64,000 nucleotides of DNA from JBBQYA01 sp031412335 (GCA_031412335.1 JANOCT010000001.1:62001-126000), one strand, 5' to 3'; positions 18,298 to 27,552 are shown, counted from the first letter of the stretch. Program-made: numbers and translations. Notes: generated by a model not told the origin, from the letters alone.

Positions 18298-19140
18298 CTA
18301 TCCAGCAAAGAAAACAACTGACTCTAAACCTAATACCGGGTCTTGTGCATTAATGACGTTGTTCGCACAAAAAACCTCCCCGTTTGGTTTAACGATTGTA
18401 TCTACATTGTTTTCAGAAATACCAAGGGAGAAAGTTGGCAATACTACGTGAGCATTCGGCCTGAAACCTTCAGGTAAAATAAAAATTGGAACATTGTCCG
18501 CTCCAGTATATGCAGCATAACCCCTCAAATGAATAAAGTTATTAGCATCCTTCATAAAAGAAACCGGAGACCCCGTCTCAACTGATACACTGTTTAATGG
18601 CATAGATGCATTTGTCCATCCGGTTCCAAACGTTGGCTGGCCAGCTGAACCAACAACTCTCCACGGTCCATTAGCTGGTAATGCTATCCGTTGCTTCAAT
18701 ATAGGAATATTTATAAAATAGGTAGCAAATTCTGCGTACCTTAGAATAGTTGTAGATATCGCTAAAGATTCAGTTCCTCCACTAATACTCGTTACTACAG
18801 CCTTATATTCTTCGAATACAAATCTTTGAGTGCCATTGTAATACGTCCTCTCACTCGTTTGAATTAATGGTCCTTTTTTCAAGTATTTACTTGATGAAGT
18901 AACATCGACATTGGTTGCGCCATCAAACCGCAATATCTTACCATCCAGCACAACGTAACCAGCTGTCAAATCCAGAGTAAAGTCTGGATTAGCAGTAACT
19001 TCTATACCACTCAAAACATATCCACTGCCCAAGGCTGCAATCATTTGTTCAATGGCCTCGTGGGCTTCATTCTGAATTACTTCTGCATCTTTTTGCAAAA
19101 CTTTTAGTCCACCCGATTGGGTGTAATTTCCTTTAATCAT
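18298..19140 (-). CDS. phage tail fibre-like protein
   Basis: 280 aa. The N-terminus (LQKDAEVIQNEAHEAIEQMI then LTAGYVVLDGKILRFDG) resembles the baseplate-attachment region of tail fibres, followed by beta-rich, aromatic-rich sequence typical of receptor-binding tips (FILPEGFRPNAHVVLPTF). It overlaps the preceding baseplate gene by 4 bp (ATGA) and is the last structural gene before Dam. Likely receptor-binding protein; assignment rests on position and composition. Confidence 0.6.
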   Translation of the reverse strand: MIKGNYTQSGGLKVLQKDAEVIQNEAHEAIEQMIAALGSGYVLSGIEVTANPDFTLDLTAGYVVLDGKILRFDGATNVDVTSSSKYLKKGPLIQTSERTYYNGTQRFVFEEYKAVVTSISGGTESLAISTTILRYAEFATYFINIPILKQRIALPANGPWRVVGSAGQPTFGTGWTNASMPLNSVSVETGSPVSFMKDANNFIHLRGYAAYTGADNVPIFILPEGFRPNAHVVLPTFSLGISENNVDTIVKPNGEVFCANNVINAQDPVLGLESVVFFAG

Positions 19141-19640
19141 GGTATATAATTATAAAATACGATTCTAAAACTTGTTCCTTCTGCTTTGTATTTTTTCACA
19201 TAAGCAGCTATTTGATCTTCCTGATTTTCCATTCCAAATGGTACATAAACGATAAAGGTCGATTGCTCCTGGTAATCTTCATCAGCAAATAAATACACCT
19301 GCTTTCCAACTGGAACTGCTTCACCTTCTAAAAACAAATATTCATCTTCGGGTTGTGACTCATTTTCTAAATAGAAATAAACCTGTTCTATCGCAAATCC
19401 AGCATCTTCAATATAAATTCCATCACTTCCAAAGAAAACCTGTAGAGCTTTTTCAAACCTGCCATGTCCGCAATTGATGGTTACATCGCGATCGGCTTCT
19501 GCTTTGAATTCCAGAAAAATATCGTAATTAGTGGCCAATGGCTTAGTTAATGCCTGAAGAAAAGCCAACCAACGCGGCAACCCTAAAAGCAAAGCTCCTA
19601 GCGAATTCATAATAAGGATTAGTCGATTATATCCGTACAT
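19137..19640 (-). CDS. phage baseplate protein (gp48/gpI position)
   Basis: 167 aa, directly after the baseplate J-like gene (shared base at 19640) and before the fibre gene, the slot held by gp48/gpI in Mu-like and P2-like phages. Sequence: a Leu-rich start (LGALLLGLPRWLAFLQALT) and an acidic beta-rich body. No motif identifies it firmly; the role is inferred from order. Confidence 0.5.
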   Translation of the reverse strand: MYGYNRLILIMNSLGALLLGLPRWLAFLQALTKPLATNYDIFLEFKAEADRDVTINCGHGRFEKALQVFFGSDGIYIEDAGFAIEQVYFYLENESQPEDEYLFLEGEAVPVGKQVYLFADEDYQEQSTFIVYVPFGMENQEDQIAAYVKKYKAEGTSFRIVFYNYIP

Positions 19641-20455
19641 TATACTGCCTGATAAGTAATTGTTGTATCCAATGGATTTCCAGAATCAATGGCAAAATAA
19701 CCAGCAACAGCCCTATGCTCTTGATCAACATTCGTAACTATTGCACCAGCCACACTAACAATACTTTGCACCTTAGCTTGAGCGCCAGATACGCCTTTAA
19801 CAGCTTGTATGGCATCAATTAATTTGTTGGTATAAAAAATCCCATTGAAATCAATATTAGCAATGTAATTTTCAATTGCTGCTTCTACCTGAGCTTTAAC
19901 TAACAACAAATCTGCTGATGCCGAATAATATACAATCATAGTCAAAGTCAATTTATCTGCATCTATAGACTTCACCAAGTAGGCAATTCCATCTATCTTA
20001 AACTTTTTTAAATAATCTACTAATCCTAATCTTTCAGGTTCAGTTAATACAACTATTTCGCCTCCAACTTCTTTAGCAACTAATATATTTACCTGCCCTG
20101 AATCCGAATTTATACCCACTCGTTTTATAATCTGCAATTCCGTATCAATAGTTGGATACACATAAATTCCTGAGTTAAAAAATGTTTCCTCCAACAACAT
20201 TCCATGTTGATATGCATAGCATTTTCTGGCAATAAAAGGTCGTGTACCAACATAACTAGTGTCGATTACTTTATTAATATCTTCCGTTTGTCGTTTAAAA
20301 AGTAATTCAAAAACATAAATACAATATGCCACAGAGCCAGCAATTTGTTTATATATAGATTGCAAGCTCGCATTATTCAATCCGGCCAACTCCGACCAGG
20401 TTGCTATATCCGTCAAAATTTCGTTCTTAATTACCTCAGGAGTTCTCGGTGTCAT
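19640..20455 (-). CDS. baseplate J-like protein (Mu gp47-like)
   Basis: 271 aa baseplate wedge protein. The N-terminal PRTPEVIKNEILTDIATW and the later MIVYYSASADLLLVKAQVEAAIENYIANID followed by LIDAIQAVKGVSGAQ match the Baseplate_J pattern of an insertion domain followed by the internal helix and strand. It overlaps the gp25-like gene by 4 bp and the following gene by 1 bp, as expected in a baseplate operon. Confidence 0.75.
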   Translation of the reverse strand: MTPRTPEVIKNEILTDIATWSELAGLNNASLQSIYKQIAGSVAYCIYVFELLFKRQTEDINKVIDTSYVGTRPFIARKCYAYQHGMLLEETFFNSGIYVYPTIDTELQIIKRVGINSDSGQVNILVAKEVGGEIVVLTEPERLGLVDYLKKFKIDGIAYLVKSIDADKLTLTMIVYYSASADLLLVKAQVEAAIENYIANIDFNGIFYTNKLIDAIQAVKGVSGAQAKVQSIVSVAGAIVTNVDQEHRAVAGYFAIDSGNPLDTTITYQAV

Positions 20456-20760
20456 CTACTTGCGCTTATGGTTAAATCTTCTAAATCGGTAGCATTTACC
20501 TCTATTTTTGTGTATCCATCAATTACCAAATGCTGGCGAATTCTCTCATTCAGCACATCAGCTCTCAGTGGGTTAGTTGGCGCATTCTGGTATTTCGCAA
20601 TACCTACACCCGACTCAGGCCGATAACGATTACTCCCTTGCGGTCTTAAAACTGTTTGCTTAATGTTTTGCCCTTCCATATATTCCTCATCCGGGCATAA
20701 GGCAAAATCACCACCAGCAATGCTTAAATCTAAATCAGCCGTTAATAAAATGTCGTTCAT
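20452..20760 (-). CDS. baseplate wedge protein, gpW/gp25-like (Mu gp46-like)
   Basis: 102 aa, the usual family size. LDLSIAGGDFALCPDEEYMEGQNIKQTVL, the RYRPESGVGI block and the region ending YTKIEVNATDLEDLTI resemble gp25-like lysozyme-fold wedge proteins. It lies between the spike gene and baseplate J, the conserved order. Confidence 0.7.
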   Translation of the reverse strand: MNDILLTADLDLSIAGGDFALCPDEEYMEGQNIKQTVLRPQGSNRYRPESGVGIAKYQNAPTNPLRADVLNERIRQHLVIDGYTKIEVNATDLEDLTISASR

Positions 20761-20763
20761 TTT

Positions 20764-21297
20764 TTAATGAGAGAAATTTTTATTTTCTAAATCTTGTATT
20801 TTTGTTTTGGTTAAATTCTCTACCAAAGGAGGTGGAGTTACTGTTCCAGTTGACGGTCCAGAAATTGGATGTATGTGTTTTATAAATTCGTTTTTTAAAG
20901 AATTAAACGCCGTTTCAATCAAGTTTAAACGTTCCGTCAATTCTTTAACTTTTACCATTCCTTTATTAAATCCATCTTGAAAAATAACCTCCTGGATATC
21001 CGAAAAAGCACTTACAAAATAATCAACATTACTTTCCAATACTGGCGAACACAACACACTAGAATCCAATTCAGGAATCATTAAAAACTTCTTTTTACCA
21101 TTATCTACCACAGCAGTTAATCTAACATCTAACAGCTCACCTCCACTGATCAGCTTTACATCGCAGGTTTTATTTTTTTTATCTACCGCTATTACATGTC
21201 CTATTTTATTAGTCCGATCTGGAGTATTTTTTTTAACCAATTGGTTGAATAGTTCTGATAATTCTGTCATATATAAATATTTTGCCTTTTTAGCCAA
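20764..21297 (-). CDS. baseplate spike protein with HxH tip motif
   Basis: 177 aa. An OB-like N-terminal part (KIGHVIAVDKKNKTCDVKLI) and a C-terminal IKHIHPISGPSTG. HxH motifs bind iron at the needle tip of contractile-tail spikes (gpV, Mu gp45). Starts 1 bp after the hub gene. The N-terminal MAKKAKYLYM offers two starts; the second Met (21270) is possible. Membrane-puncturing needle by family knowledge. Confidence 0.7.
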   Translation of the reverse strand: MAKKAKYLYMTELSELFNQLVKKNTPDRTNKIGHVIAVDKKNKTCDVKLISGGELLDVRLTAVVDNGKKKFLMIPELDSSVLCSPVLESNVDYFVSAFSDIQEVIFQDGFNKGMVKVKELTERLNLIETAFNSLKNEFIKHIHPISGPSTGTVTPPPLVENLTKTKIQDLENKNFSH

Positions 21298-21298
21298 T

Positions 21299-22279
21299 TC
21301 AAATTTTATTACCTATTTCTAACATCCTTCGGTATCCACCAGTACCAAATTTCACTTTTACTCCATCTATTAAGTACCTACCACCTCGCTCATATTCATC
21401 ATCATTCAATTCGGCCGTTTCTCCAGTGGCCATCACTGGCCAACCAAAACCTGTAAAACTTCCTTTGTACCCATCCTTCTTAAATTTTTCAATTTCTTCA
21501 GTAGCTAACCTTTTCAATTCGCTTTCACTTTCCACGTTCACAAAGGGCAAGGTTCGAAGCTCTCCATCTTCATCTCCAAATTCAACCGATATTTGCTTAT
21601 TGGCTTTGGTAAAACCAATCGCTTTTACTTTGATCCGGACATCATCTTTTCGTTTATAGGTCAAATCATTATCAGCGATATTTTTGGCAAAGTCATAGCG
21701 GCCTATTTTATTGGTAACAAAAGAATATTTAAACCCAACATATAAGATCGCTTCATAAACTCCTGAAGCGTTTTTCACATTCTTAAAATAGGAGTAAATT
21801 CCGATTTTCTTTAAATCTTCCAACACTTGAGCAGGTGTAATATCTTCAATCCGGTATCCACTTAATTCCATTGGCAACACTTCTTTTTTACCTGAGTAAA
21901 CAAAGTCGATGATCTCCTTCAATTTGCATTTCCGAAAAGTTTTATTTAATCTACCTTTCTTCAGCTTCCACATTTCATCTTCGCATTTCATGTTGAAGGG
22001 AATTTTAGTATCTCGCTGAACTACATAACCTTTAAAATCCAAATGGAAAATTCCATTGTAACCCAAATAAACTTCTACCTCCATTCCAGGCTTCACTATT
22101 TCCGCAATATCAGTTTGTCTAGTATCTTTTAACATTACTTTGCGAGGCATGGTTATGCTAGCAGTATCTGTTAGTTTGCTCAAACTGCTTTCACTTTCAT
22201 AATCTGCCAAGTACGCAAACTGAAGAACCCGGCTTGTGCCAGGTTCTTTCAGTCGTACTTTGCAGTTTAGATATAGCAT
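21299..22279 (-). CDS. baseplate hub / late control gpD-like protein
   Basis: 326 aa. Beta-rich start, VEVYLGYNGIFHLDFKGYVV (tube-like fold segment), central LKEIIDFVYSGKKEVLP and a C-terminal RGGRYLIDGVKVKFGTGGYR block typical of GPD/gp44-type hub proteins that link tail tube to spike. Its start overlaps the stop of the beta-helix gene by one base. Confidence 0.65.
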   Translation of the reverse strand: MLYLNCKVRLKEPGTSRVLQFAYLADYESESSLSKLTDTASITMPRKVMLKDTRQTDIAEIVKPGMEVEVYLGYNGIFHLDFKGYVVQRDTKIPFNMKCEDEMWKLKKGRLNKTFRKCKLKEIIDFVYSGKKEVLPMELSGYRIEDITPAQVLEDLKKIGIYSYFKNVKNASGVYEAILYVGFKYSFVTNKIGRYDFAKNIADNDLTYKRKDDVRIKVKAIGFTKANKQISVEFGDEDGELRTLPFVNVESESELKRLATEEIEKFKKDGYKGSFTGFGWPVMATGETAELNDDEYERGGRYLIDGVKVKFGTGGYRRMLEIGNKI

Positions 22280-24441
22280 TATTTTTTAGTGAAAATCGCT
22301 TTAGAATCAGGTAAAATCATCGCTTTGATGCCTTGGCTTGCAGCTTCATATTTTATTAGCACACGTCCAGCTGTTGAACCTCCATAAATGGTACCTTTCA
22401 ATTCCATTTCACCCACACCTCTTACGGTATTATAGGCTTTACTGATCGCATTTTGTGCTAATCGTTGATAGGTAGGTGCAGCATTTAATCCAGCCCCGGT
22501 TCCTAATAATGTATAAGATATTCTCGTTCCTTCAGGAGCGATCAATCGATACTTAATTCCATTAACTGACTCCGATCGAGTTGATAAATAATAAACAAAA
22601 TCAATCGTATCTCCTGGCAATACTTGCACGGCCAAGGCTCCAACCGTATCGCTGGTTTTAGTTTCAATTGTGGTAAATAATTTTAAAGACTGGTATCCAG
22701 CGGCCAACCCTTCCACAGGTGGAGCATAAGGTTCTAAAACTCTTACCGACTTTTGAAATGAACTAACTTCATTATCATCATCCGTTGCTGCAAAGTTGAA
22801 AACATAATCACCGGGCAGCATATTGGTAACAGTCAATGTGTTTCCGGCACTAACTAATGTTGCAGGGCCTCCACTTACTTTAGTCCATTGTACAGATGCT
22901 ATCACTCCATCCGTATCACTCACATTGGCTTCCAGGTTTAATACTAAATTTTGTCGAATACTATCCGGTGAACCCGAAACTAAACTTACAATCGGCGGTG
23001 CATTTGGAATAACAGGTACAACAAATTCATGAATACCAATATCTGGAGCGCTCCCAAACGGCCGTGACACGCTATCAATATCTAGTGCAGCACCGGTAAC
23101 CAAAATTCCAACATTTATCAAAGTAGATCCTGCCGAAATATGGAAATTAAAATTAAGAGTATCAGCAAAATTAAATCCGGCATAATTACGCTGTTTAGCA
23201 TTATTACTTTCAGTTAATGGTACCGAACTAAAATACTTCATCACATAAGTACCTTGTGTGATGATTACATTATTTCGCACAATAGTTGGATTTCGCACAT
23301 TTCGTATTTGGATTCCATCATCCACACGACCTGGTTTCAGGACAATTATATTGTGATAAATCGTGGTACCTGGTCCGCCCAAATCAATGTACTTACTTTC
23401 TTGTGCATCTATGTACATGCCTTTTTCACCAGCATTTACTATTACATTATTGTAATAATTAACCTGATCCGAACCAACATTGCTAATTCCGTTTCCTCCA
23501 TTTACTCCAACTACAGCAGCTCCATTAATGAAATTATCGTGCACATCTCCTTTGTTCAATGCTCCAATACTAATTCCAGAATTTTGATATTGTTGAAAAG
23601 GATCCTTTCCGTAATTGGTTATTTTATTGCCATAAATTTGCAATCCTTGTTCACACTGGCTAACTTGTATACCATCAGCTCCGGTTTTTTCGACTATATT
23701 ATTCCTGATGATTATACTTTTACTTCGATGAGAATTTACCGTTAAATTACAACCAGAAATTGTTTTAACTGGGAAAGTGTATCCAATATACATCCCTTCG
23801 CCACTCTTAGTATCGTGGATATAATTGTTTTCGATAACAATAGAATCCATACTAAAATTTTCTTTAGTGACTGTTGGTAATGTACCTGGGCAATAAGGAT
23901 CAGATTTAGACATAATACCTGCAAAACCCGCCCGAGTTATTTCGAGACCTCTTATTACGTAGTGAGATGTTCTACCACTTAAATGCACCGCTTGGCTCAC
24001 ATAATTATTATCTACTTTAATACCATATTCTTCATCACCGAGTGTTCCATCTAGTTCAAAGTATTTAGAATTGGTAATATTCAATCCGTAAGAATAAGTC
24101 GAATTAATAATTACTCGACCACCACAATTCCGAATGATAACTGGATTAGTTGGTGTTCCTAAAATGTTTTTAATTTGCAATGCAAGTCGGGTACCAGCCT
24201 GAATACAGATCGTTCCAGTCTTGCCGGCAGCATCATACGTCTGAACAGCCGCCGTACTTCCCGGAATAGGTGCTATCGTATAATCGCAACCGCAATCAGT
24301 ATCTCCAAGCAATCCACGTGCGGTGCTTGTTACACCTTTATTGAATTGATCAATATAGGGCTTCGATATAAAATACATAACTCCATAAAGTAGCGCCAAA
24401 GCTGCTACTATAATTAAAATAATTTTACCTGCTTTTTTCAT
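22279..24441 (-). CDS. membrane-anchored right-handed beta-helix protein with PKD-like domain
   Basis: 720 aa. An N-terminal hydrophobic anchor, IILIIVAALALLYGVMYFI, then Cys-rich DTDCGCDYTI, then pectate-lyase-like beta-helix rungs (residues about 80-430) with repeated NNYIHDT, IIIRNNIVEKTGADGIQ, NNVIVNAGEKGMYID. A PKD/Ig-like domain follows (about 470-560, NAPPIVSLVSGSPDS to YVFNFAATDDDNEVSSF), then a beta-rich C-terminus. It sits inside the baseplate module between the collagen-like gene and the hub. Beta-helices in phage tails usually bind or cut polysaccharide, but an N-terminal membrane anchor is odd for a virion part. It may instead act on the lysogen surface. No catalytic residues could be assigned. 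Confidence 0.65.
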   Translation of the reverse strand: MKKAGKIILIIVAALALLYGVMYFISKPYIDQFNKGVTSTARGLLGDTDCGCDYTIAPIPGSTAAVQTYDAAGKTGTICIQAGTRLALQIKNILGTPTNPVIIRNCGGRVIINSTYSYGLNITNSKYFELDGTLGDEEYGIKVDNNYVSQAVHLSGRTSHYVIRGLEITRAGFAGIMSKSDPYCPGTLPTVTKENFSMDSIVIENNYIHDTKSGEGMYIGYTFPVKTISGCNLTVNSHRSKSIIIRNNIVEKTGADGIQVSQCEQGLQIYGNKITNYGKDPFQQYQNSGISIGALNKGDVHDNFINGAAVVGVNGGNGISNVGSDQVNYYNNVIVNAGEKGMYIDAQESKYIDLGGPGTTIYHNIIVLKPGRVDDGIQIRNVRNPTIVRNNVIITQGTYVMKYFSSVPLTESNNAKQRNYAGFNFADTLNFNFHISAGSTLINVGILVTGAALDIDSVSRPFGSAPDIGIHEFVVPVIPNAPPIVSLVSGSPDSIRQNLVLNLEANVSDTDGVIASVQWTKVSGGPATLVSAGNTLTVTNMLPGDYVFNFAATDDDNEVSSFQKSVRVLEPYAPPVEGLAAGYQSLKLFTTIETKTSDTVGALAVQVLPGDTIDFVYYLSTRSESVNGIKYRLIAPEGTRISYTLLGTGAGLNAAPTYQRLAQNAISKAYNTVRGVGEMELKGTIYGGSTAGRVLIKYEAASQGIKAMILPDSKAIFTKK

Positions 24442-24467
24442 TTTTATTTGTTAATAATTAATTCATT

Positions 24468-26021
24468 TTAAAGTACCCGACATTCTACACTCGTAACAAT
24501 AACACTATGTCCTGCTGCACCTACTGATGCTCGCGCAACTAAATACCAATTCACTGTCAAATCAGGAGTCAACTCCCTAAATCCAGTGGTACTCACAGCT
24601 CCAGTATCATCGTATTGCGATCCGCCGGGTGAGTTTAGAAATTGCAATTGTTTTGTACTTCCATTCAGACCAACATTTAGAAATCGCTGACCTTCAATTC
24701 CGATATTAGCACTAGCTCCAGCAAGAGTCATTATTAAAATCTCATTTACTAATGAGGTGGGAGATGTACTCATGTACAATTCCACCGTTTTAGTAGAGTT
24801 TGTACCTGTTGGCTTGCATTGAATTTTATACACCAATGATTTACCCACTTTCCAAACAGATGGAGGAATAACCATATCACCACCACTTACCGTTCCCCAA
24901 GTCACTACCGTTAATGAGGTAGCTGTTACGGCATTGCTATCTTCAAATCTTCTAAATAAAGTGTAATGAGATAGCGGGTGAGCATATCGATTTAAAGTAT
25001 ATCGCCAAGTGTAATTACCAGAAACATCATCAACCGGAGTCATGGTAAGTATCGCTCCTGTTGTAAAATTGCTTCCCGAAAAAACAGCTATACTATCTTT
25101 TACCACCCTAAAGGCTGTCATTCCAACGGGAATATGAATAGTAATTACCTTATTTAAAGTTTTAGGAAAAGCATCAATTACAATTTCAAAATCAGGAAAA
25201 TGACCAAGCAAAAAGATTCCTAATAAATCAAAGCTTCGTAATAGAAAATTTAAATTTACAGCTACAGTATCACCTCCAGCACCTCCCGGTGGATTTAACT
25301 GCAAATTAATACCAAGCCCAACCTTACTAATTCGATGATCAATTTCTACACACCATTGAGTTCCATCAGATTTTAATCCAACAAAATCTCCAGGGCTTAT
25401 AATAAAATCGGTATTACCCGGATCATCTATATTCCTGTTCTTTATAGGTGTTAAAGTTGGGATTGTTGAGTTTATTAATACTAAACCAGGTATTACTCTC
25501 TGAGATAAAACAAATGGAATATCGGCACTAAAATCAATATTGTTAGCCAAATGAATCACCTCATTGGTATGCAATGTTGGATCAGGCAATGCTAACGGAT
25601 TGCTAAAATTTGTATTAACGGTTGGGTCGGTTATATCAACATAAATATTTGCTTGAGTTAATTGAAAGGGAAGCGCATTAGTACTTCCATCAATTAACAC
25701 TATTGCCAAATTCGCACCAGCTCCTGGTTCGCCTTGCGGTCCAACAGCTCCATCATTACCTGGTTCGCCTTGCGGTCCAACAGCTCCATCAGCTCCAGGC
25801 TCTCCCTGCGGTCCAATAGCTCCATCAGCTCCTGGTTCGCCTTGCGGTCCTTGCTCTCCACCACCTCCATTCGCCAAAATAAAAGCCTTAATTCTGCTCC
25901 ATGTCAGTTTATAACTCAAAAACGACAAGCCATTAGTTTTAATCACTGGCAATGAGAATTCCTCATTTGCCAGATCACCTGCCGGATAACTCGTCAATTC
26001 TGATATTTTTTTATTTGGCAT
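24468..26021 (-). CDS. phage tail protein with collagen-like repeats
   Basis: 517 aa. Residues about 54-103 are Gly-X-Y triplets built from a 15-residue unit close to GPQGEPGADGAI, repeated about three times plus partial units (15-codon tandem repeats at about 25725-25865). The head region (KKISELTSYPAGDLANEEFS) is a typical fibre/baseplate attachment, and the tail is a long beta-rich adhesin-like region. Collagen triplets trimerise tail fibres. It follows the LysM-like gpX gene by 1 bp, so it is likely a second fibre or side-tail protein. Confidence 0.65.
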   Translation of the reverse strand: MPNKKISELTSYPAGDLANEEFSLPVIKTNGLSFLSYKLTWSRIKAFILANGGGGEQGPQGEPGADGAIGPQGEPGADGAVGPQGEPGNDGAVGPQGEPGAGANLAIVLIDGSTNALPFQLTQANIYVDITDPTVNTNFSNPLALPDPTLHTNEVIHLANNIDFSADIPFVLSQRVIPGLVLINSTIPTLTPIKNRNIDDPGNTDFIISPGDFVGLKSDGTQWCVEIDHRISKVGLGINLQLNPPGGAGGDTVAVNLNFLLRSFDLLGIFLLGHFPDFEIVIDAFPKTLNKVITIHIPVGMTAFRVVKDSIAVFSGSNFTTGAILTMTPVDDVSGNYTWRYTLNRYAHPLSHYTLFRRFEDSNAVTATSLTVVTWGTVSGGDMVIPPSVWKVGKSLVYKIQCKPTGTNSTKTVELYMSTSPTSLVNEILIMTLAGASANIGIEGQRFLNVGLNGSTKQLQFLNSPGGSQYDDTGAVSTTGFRELTPDLTVNWYLVARASVGAAGHSVIVTSVECRVL

Positions 26022-26022
26022 T

Positions 26023-26337
26023 TTATTCTAGTAAAATATAATATTCATCCTCTTGCTGTAAATAATTATAATCTTCAGGCACCGGCAGCACTTCGCCATT
26101 CATTGGCATTCCACTTACTACCATCAACTTGCGTTTTTCAAAATATTCCCGTATCTGTTTATCTTCTCCTGGTACGGGCTCAGTCGTTCTCACCTTCAGG
26201 CTGCTTCCTGTTATTAGCAGGGCATCATAGGCTAGGTTATTATCGGTGCAGAAAGTTTCCAATGCATCTATTTTACCATAGTACTGAATCACACAATCCA
26301 ATAAGCTCTGTCCATATTCTACAATTACCTGCTTCAT
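26023..26337 (-). CDS. LysM-like tail protein (gpX-like)
   Basis: 104 aa. VEYGQSLLDCVIQYYGKIDA with later NLAYDALLITGSSLKV follows the LysM pattern (G-x-S-L, Y-x-G, N-L, D-x-L-x-x-G-x-x-L). Similar short LysM proteins (P2 gpX) join tail tube and baseplate. Placed between the DUF6046-like gene and the collagen-like gene. Confidence 0.6.
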   Translation of the reverse strand: MKQVIVEYGQSLLDCVIQYYGKIDALETFCTDNNLAYDALLITGSSLKVRTTEPVPGEDKQIREYFEKRKLMVVSGMPMNGEVLPVPEDYNYLQQEDEYYILLE

Positions 26338-26339
26338 AA

Positions 26340-26942
26340 TTAAATTGGTAGCATTCTACGTTCTTCCTCTACCTCAATAATTAATTCTTCCGTTCTGTCC
26401 TGCACACAACGCAACACAAAAGGTTGATCCCAACTACCTTCCAGTACTGGAAAATCCATGCTTACCATAACTAATTTTTCAATCTTTGCAGCATTAATCG
26501 TTGGCGAAACCACACTCAATTCGCGGTTGTAATCATATACATCTTGCAAAGCTTTTATTGCTTCCAGAGGATGAGCATCGCCTACAGACCAAATCCATCC
26601 ACGTACATATACCACTGCATCTCCTGGCGATATGTATTCTTTTATCGTTCCAGCTCTACCTGTAATTGCTGTTTCTACTATTTGCTTTTGCTGCTGAATG
26701 TCTATTAAAATTGGGTCAGACATTAAATACTCTGATCCATTTTCAAAAATCAAAAGCATCTGCTCTTGCACCAGTACACCAAAATCTGTTTGCAATTGGC
26801 TTTCAGCACCTTCAATATCTATTCGATAGGTGAAATCGGGTTGGCTGGGTTCTTCTTTTTTAGGCTTTAACAATCCAAAAGCAGCACGAGAAGCAAAACT
26901 TGCTTCTAGCACTGCTTTTAAATTAAATTGTACCTGTGCCAT
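26340..26942 (-). CDS. phage structural protein (DUF6046-like, tail/baseplate)
   Basis: 200 aa with no recognised catalytic motif. Acidic, beta-rich; the centre has SPGDAVVYVRGWIWSVGDAHP, and the end is ELIIEVEEERRMLPI. It follows the frameshifted tail chaperone and precedes the LysM protein, so a tail-initiator or baseplate role is likely. The resemblance to the Bacteroidota phage family DUF6046 is from memory and not tested. Confidence 0.5.
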   Translation of the reverse strand: MAQVQFNLKAVLEASFASRAAFGLLKPKKEEPSQPDFTYRIDIEGAESQLQTDFGVLVQEQMLLIFENGSEYLMSDPILIDIQQQKQIVETAITGRAGTIKEYISPGDAVVYVRGWIWSVGDAHPLEAIKALQDVYDYNRELSVVSPTINAAKIEKLVMVSMDFPVLEGSWDQPFVLRCVQDRTEELIIEVEEERRMLPI

Positions 26943-26946
26943 TTTT

Positions 26947-27521
26947 TTAAGGTTGTTGTGCTTTGGATTGCTCGTTAAGTATCCAAGCTAATTGTTCCCA
27001 TTTCTCCCAAAATATTTCGTCGCTCAATTCCTCCGGATGTGGTATATGAAAGTGAAAGCTTAGTAGGGCATTGCGTTTTCGCATTGAGTCCTCATCCTTT
27101 TTGCCATCTATAGGCGGGACTACAACTTTTTTGCCGTGCCTGCGCTAATGTTATCAGCCAAGGTTTCAGCTGCCTTCAGGCAAGCATCGTTGAACAACCT
27201 GTCATTTAATTTTAGATTTTCGTCACCTCCAATCCAATTGTTTTGCAAAATTACCTGTCCAGCTTTTACCGGATTCTTTTCCGATATAAATTTGATTGCA
27301 ACCGGAAATAAATTACGATCTGTCAACGATTTCACATAACCAAATCGATTATGCTCTCCATCTGGTATTTGTAATTCGATTATTCCATCAGGGTACTTTT
27401 GCTTCCAATCAGCGATTTGCGCTTCAGTAGCTTTGCCAACTTGGGCAATTAATGGCTTTACTTTTTCTGACTTCAACAATGTGTTTCCGCCTTTTTTTTC
27501 TTCTAATTCTTCACCTTTCAT
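26947..27521 (-). CDS. tail assembly chaperone G-T fusion made by -1 frameshifting
   Basis: Translation of the 133-aa G-like frame slips back one base at A-AAA-AAG (27132-27126) just before its TAG and continues VVVPPIDGKKDEDSMRKRNA to ILNEQSKAQQP, stopping at 26947. The result is about 192 aa. The T part has no obvious start of its own other than an internal ATG at about 27083. Its stop lies 4 nt before the next gene. In lambda and in many contractile phages, G and GT chaperones between the tube and tape-measure genes guide tape-measure assembly. Here the tape measure is in a different operon. Confidence 0.75.
27120..27521 (-). CDS. tail assembly chaperone, G-like short product
   Basis: 133 aa, helical and charged (MKGEELEEKKGGNTLLKSEK, then KATEAQIADWKQKYPDGI). 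Small acidic/basic helical proteins directly after the tube gene are the usual G chaperones. It ends NISAGTAKKL at TAG, with the slippery heptamer covering the last Lys codons, so most ribosomes would stop here. Confidence 0.7.
   Translation of the reverse strand: MKGEELEEKKGGNTLLKSEKVKPLIAQVGKATEAQIADWKQKYPDGIIELQIPDGEHNRFGYVKSLTDRNLFPVAIKFISEKNPVKAGQVILQNNWIGGDENLKLNDRLFNDACLKAAETLADNISAGTAKKL
27126..27132 (-). other. slippery heptamer A-AAA-AAG for -1 programmed frameshift
   Basis: In the frame of the G-like protein the codons read GCA AAA AAG TTG TAG. A-AAA-AAG is the strongest known bacterial -1 slip site (as in E. coli dnaX). The stop follows 3 nt later, and the -1 frame is open for about 58 codons. 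Confidence 0.75.
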
Positions 27522-27552
27522 AATATATGCTTGTTTTTAGTTTAAATACTAT

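Noticed and set aside
25725..25865. CRISPR array
   Set aside because: The repeats are in-frame Gly-X-Y codons without spacers; no cas genes are in the window.
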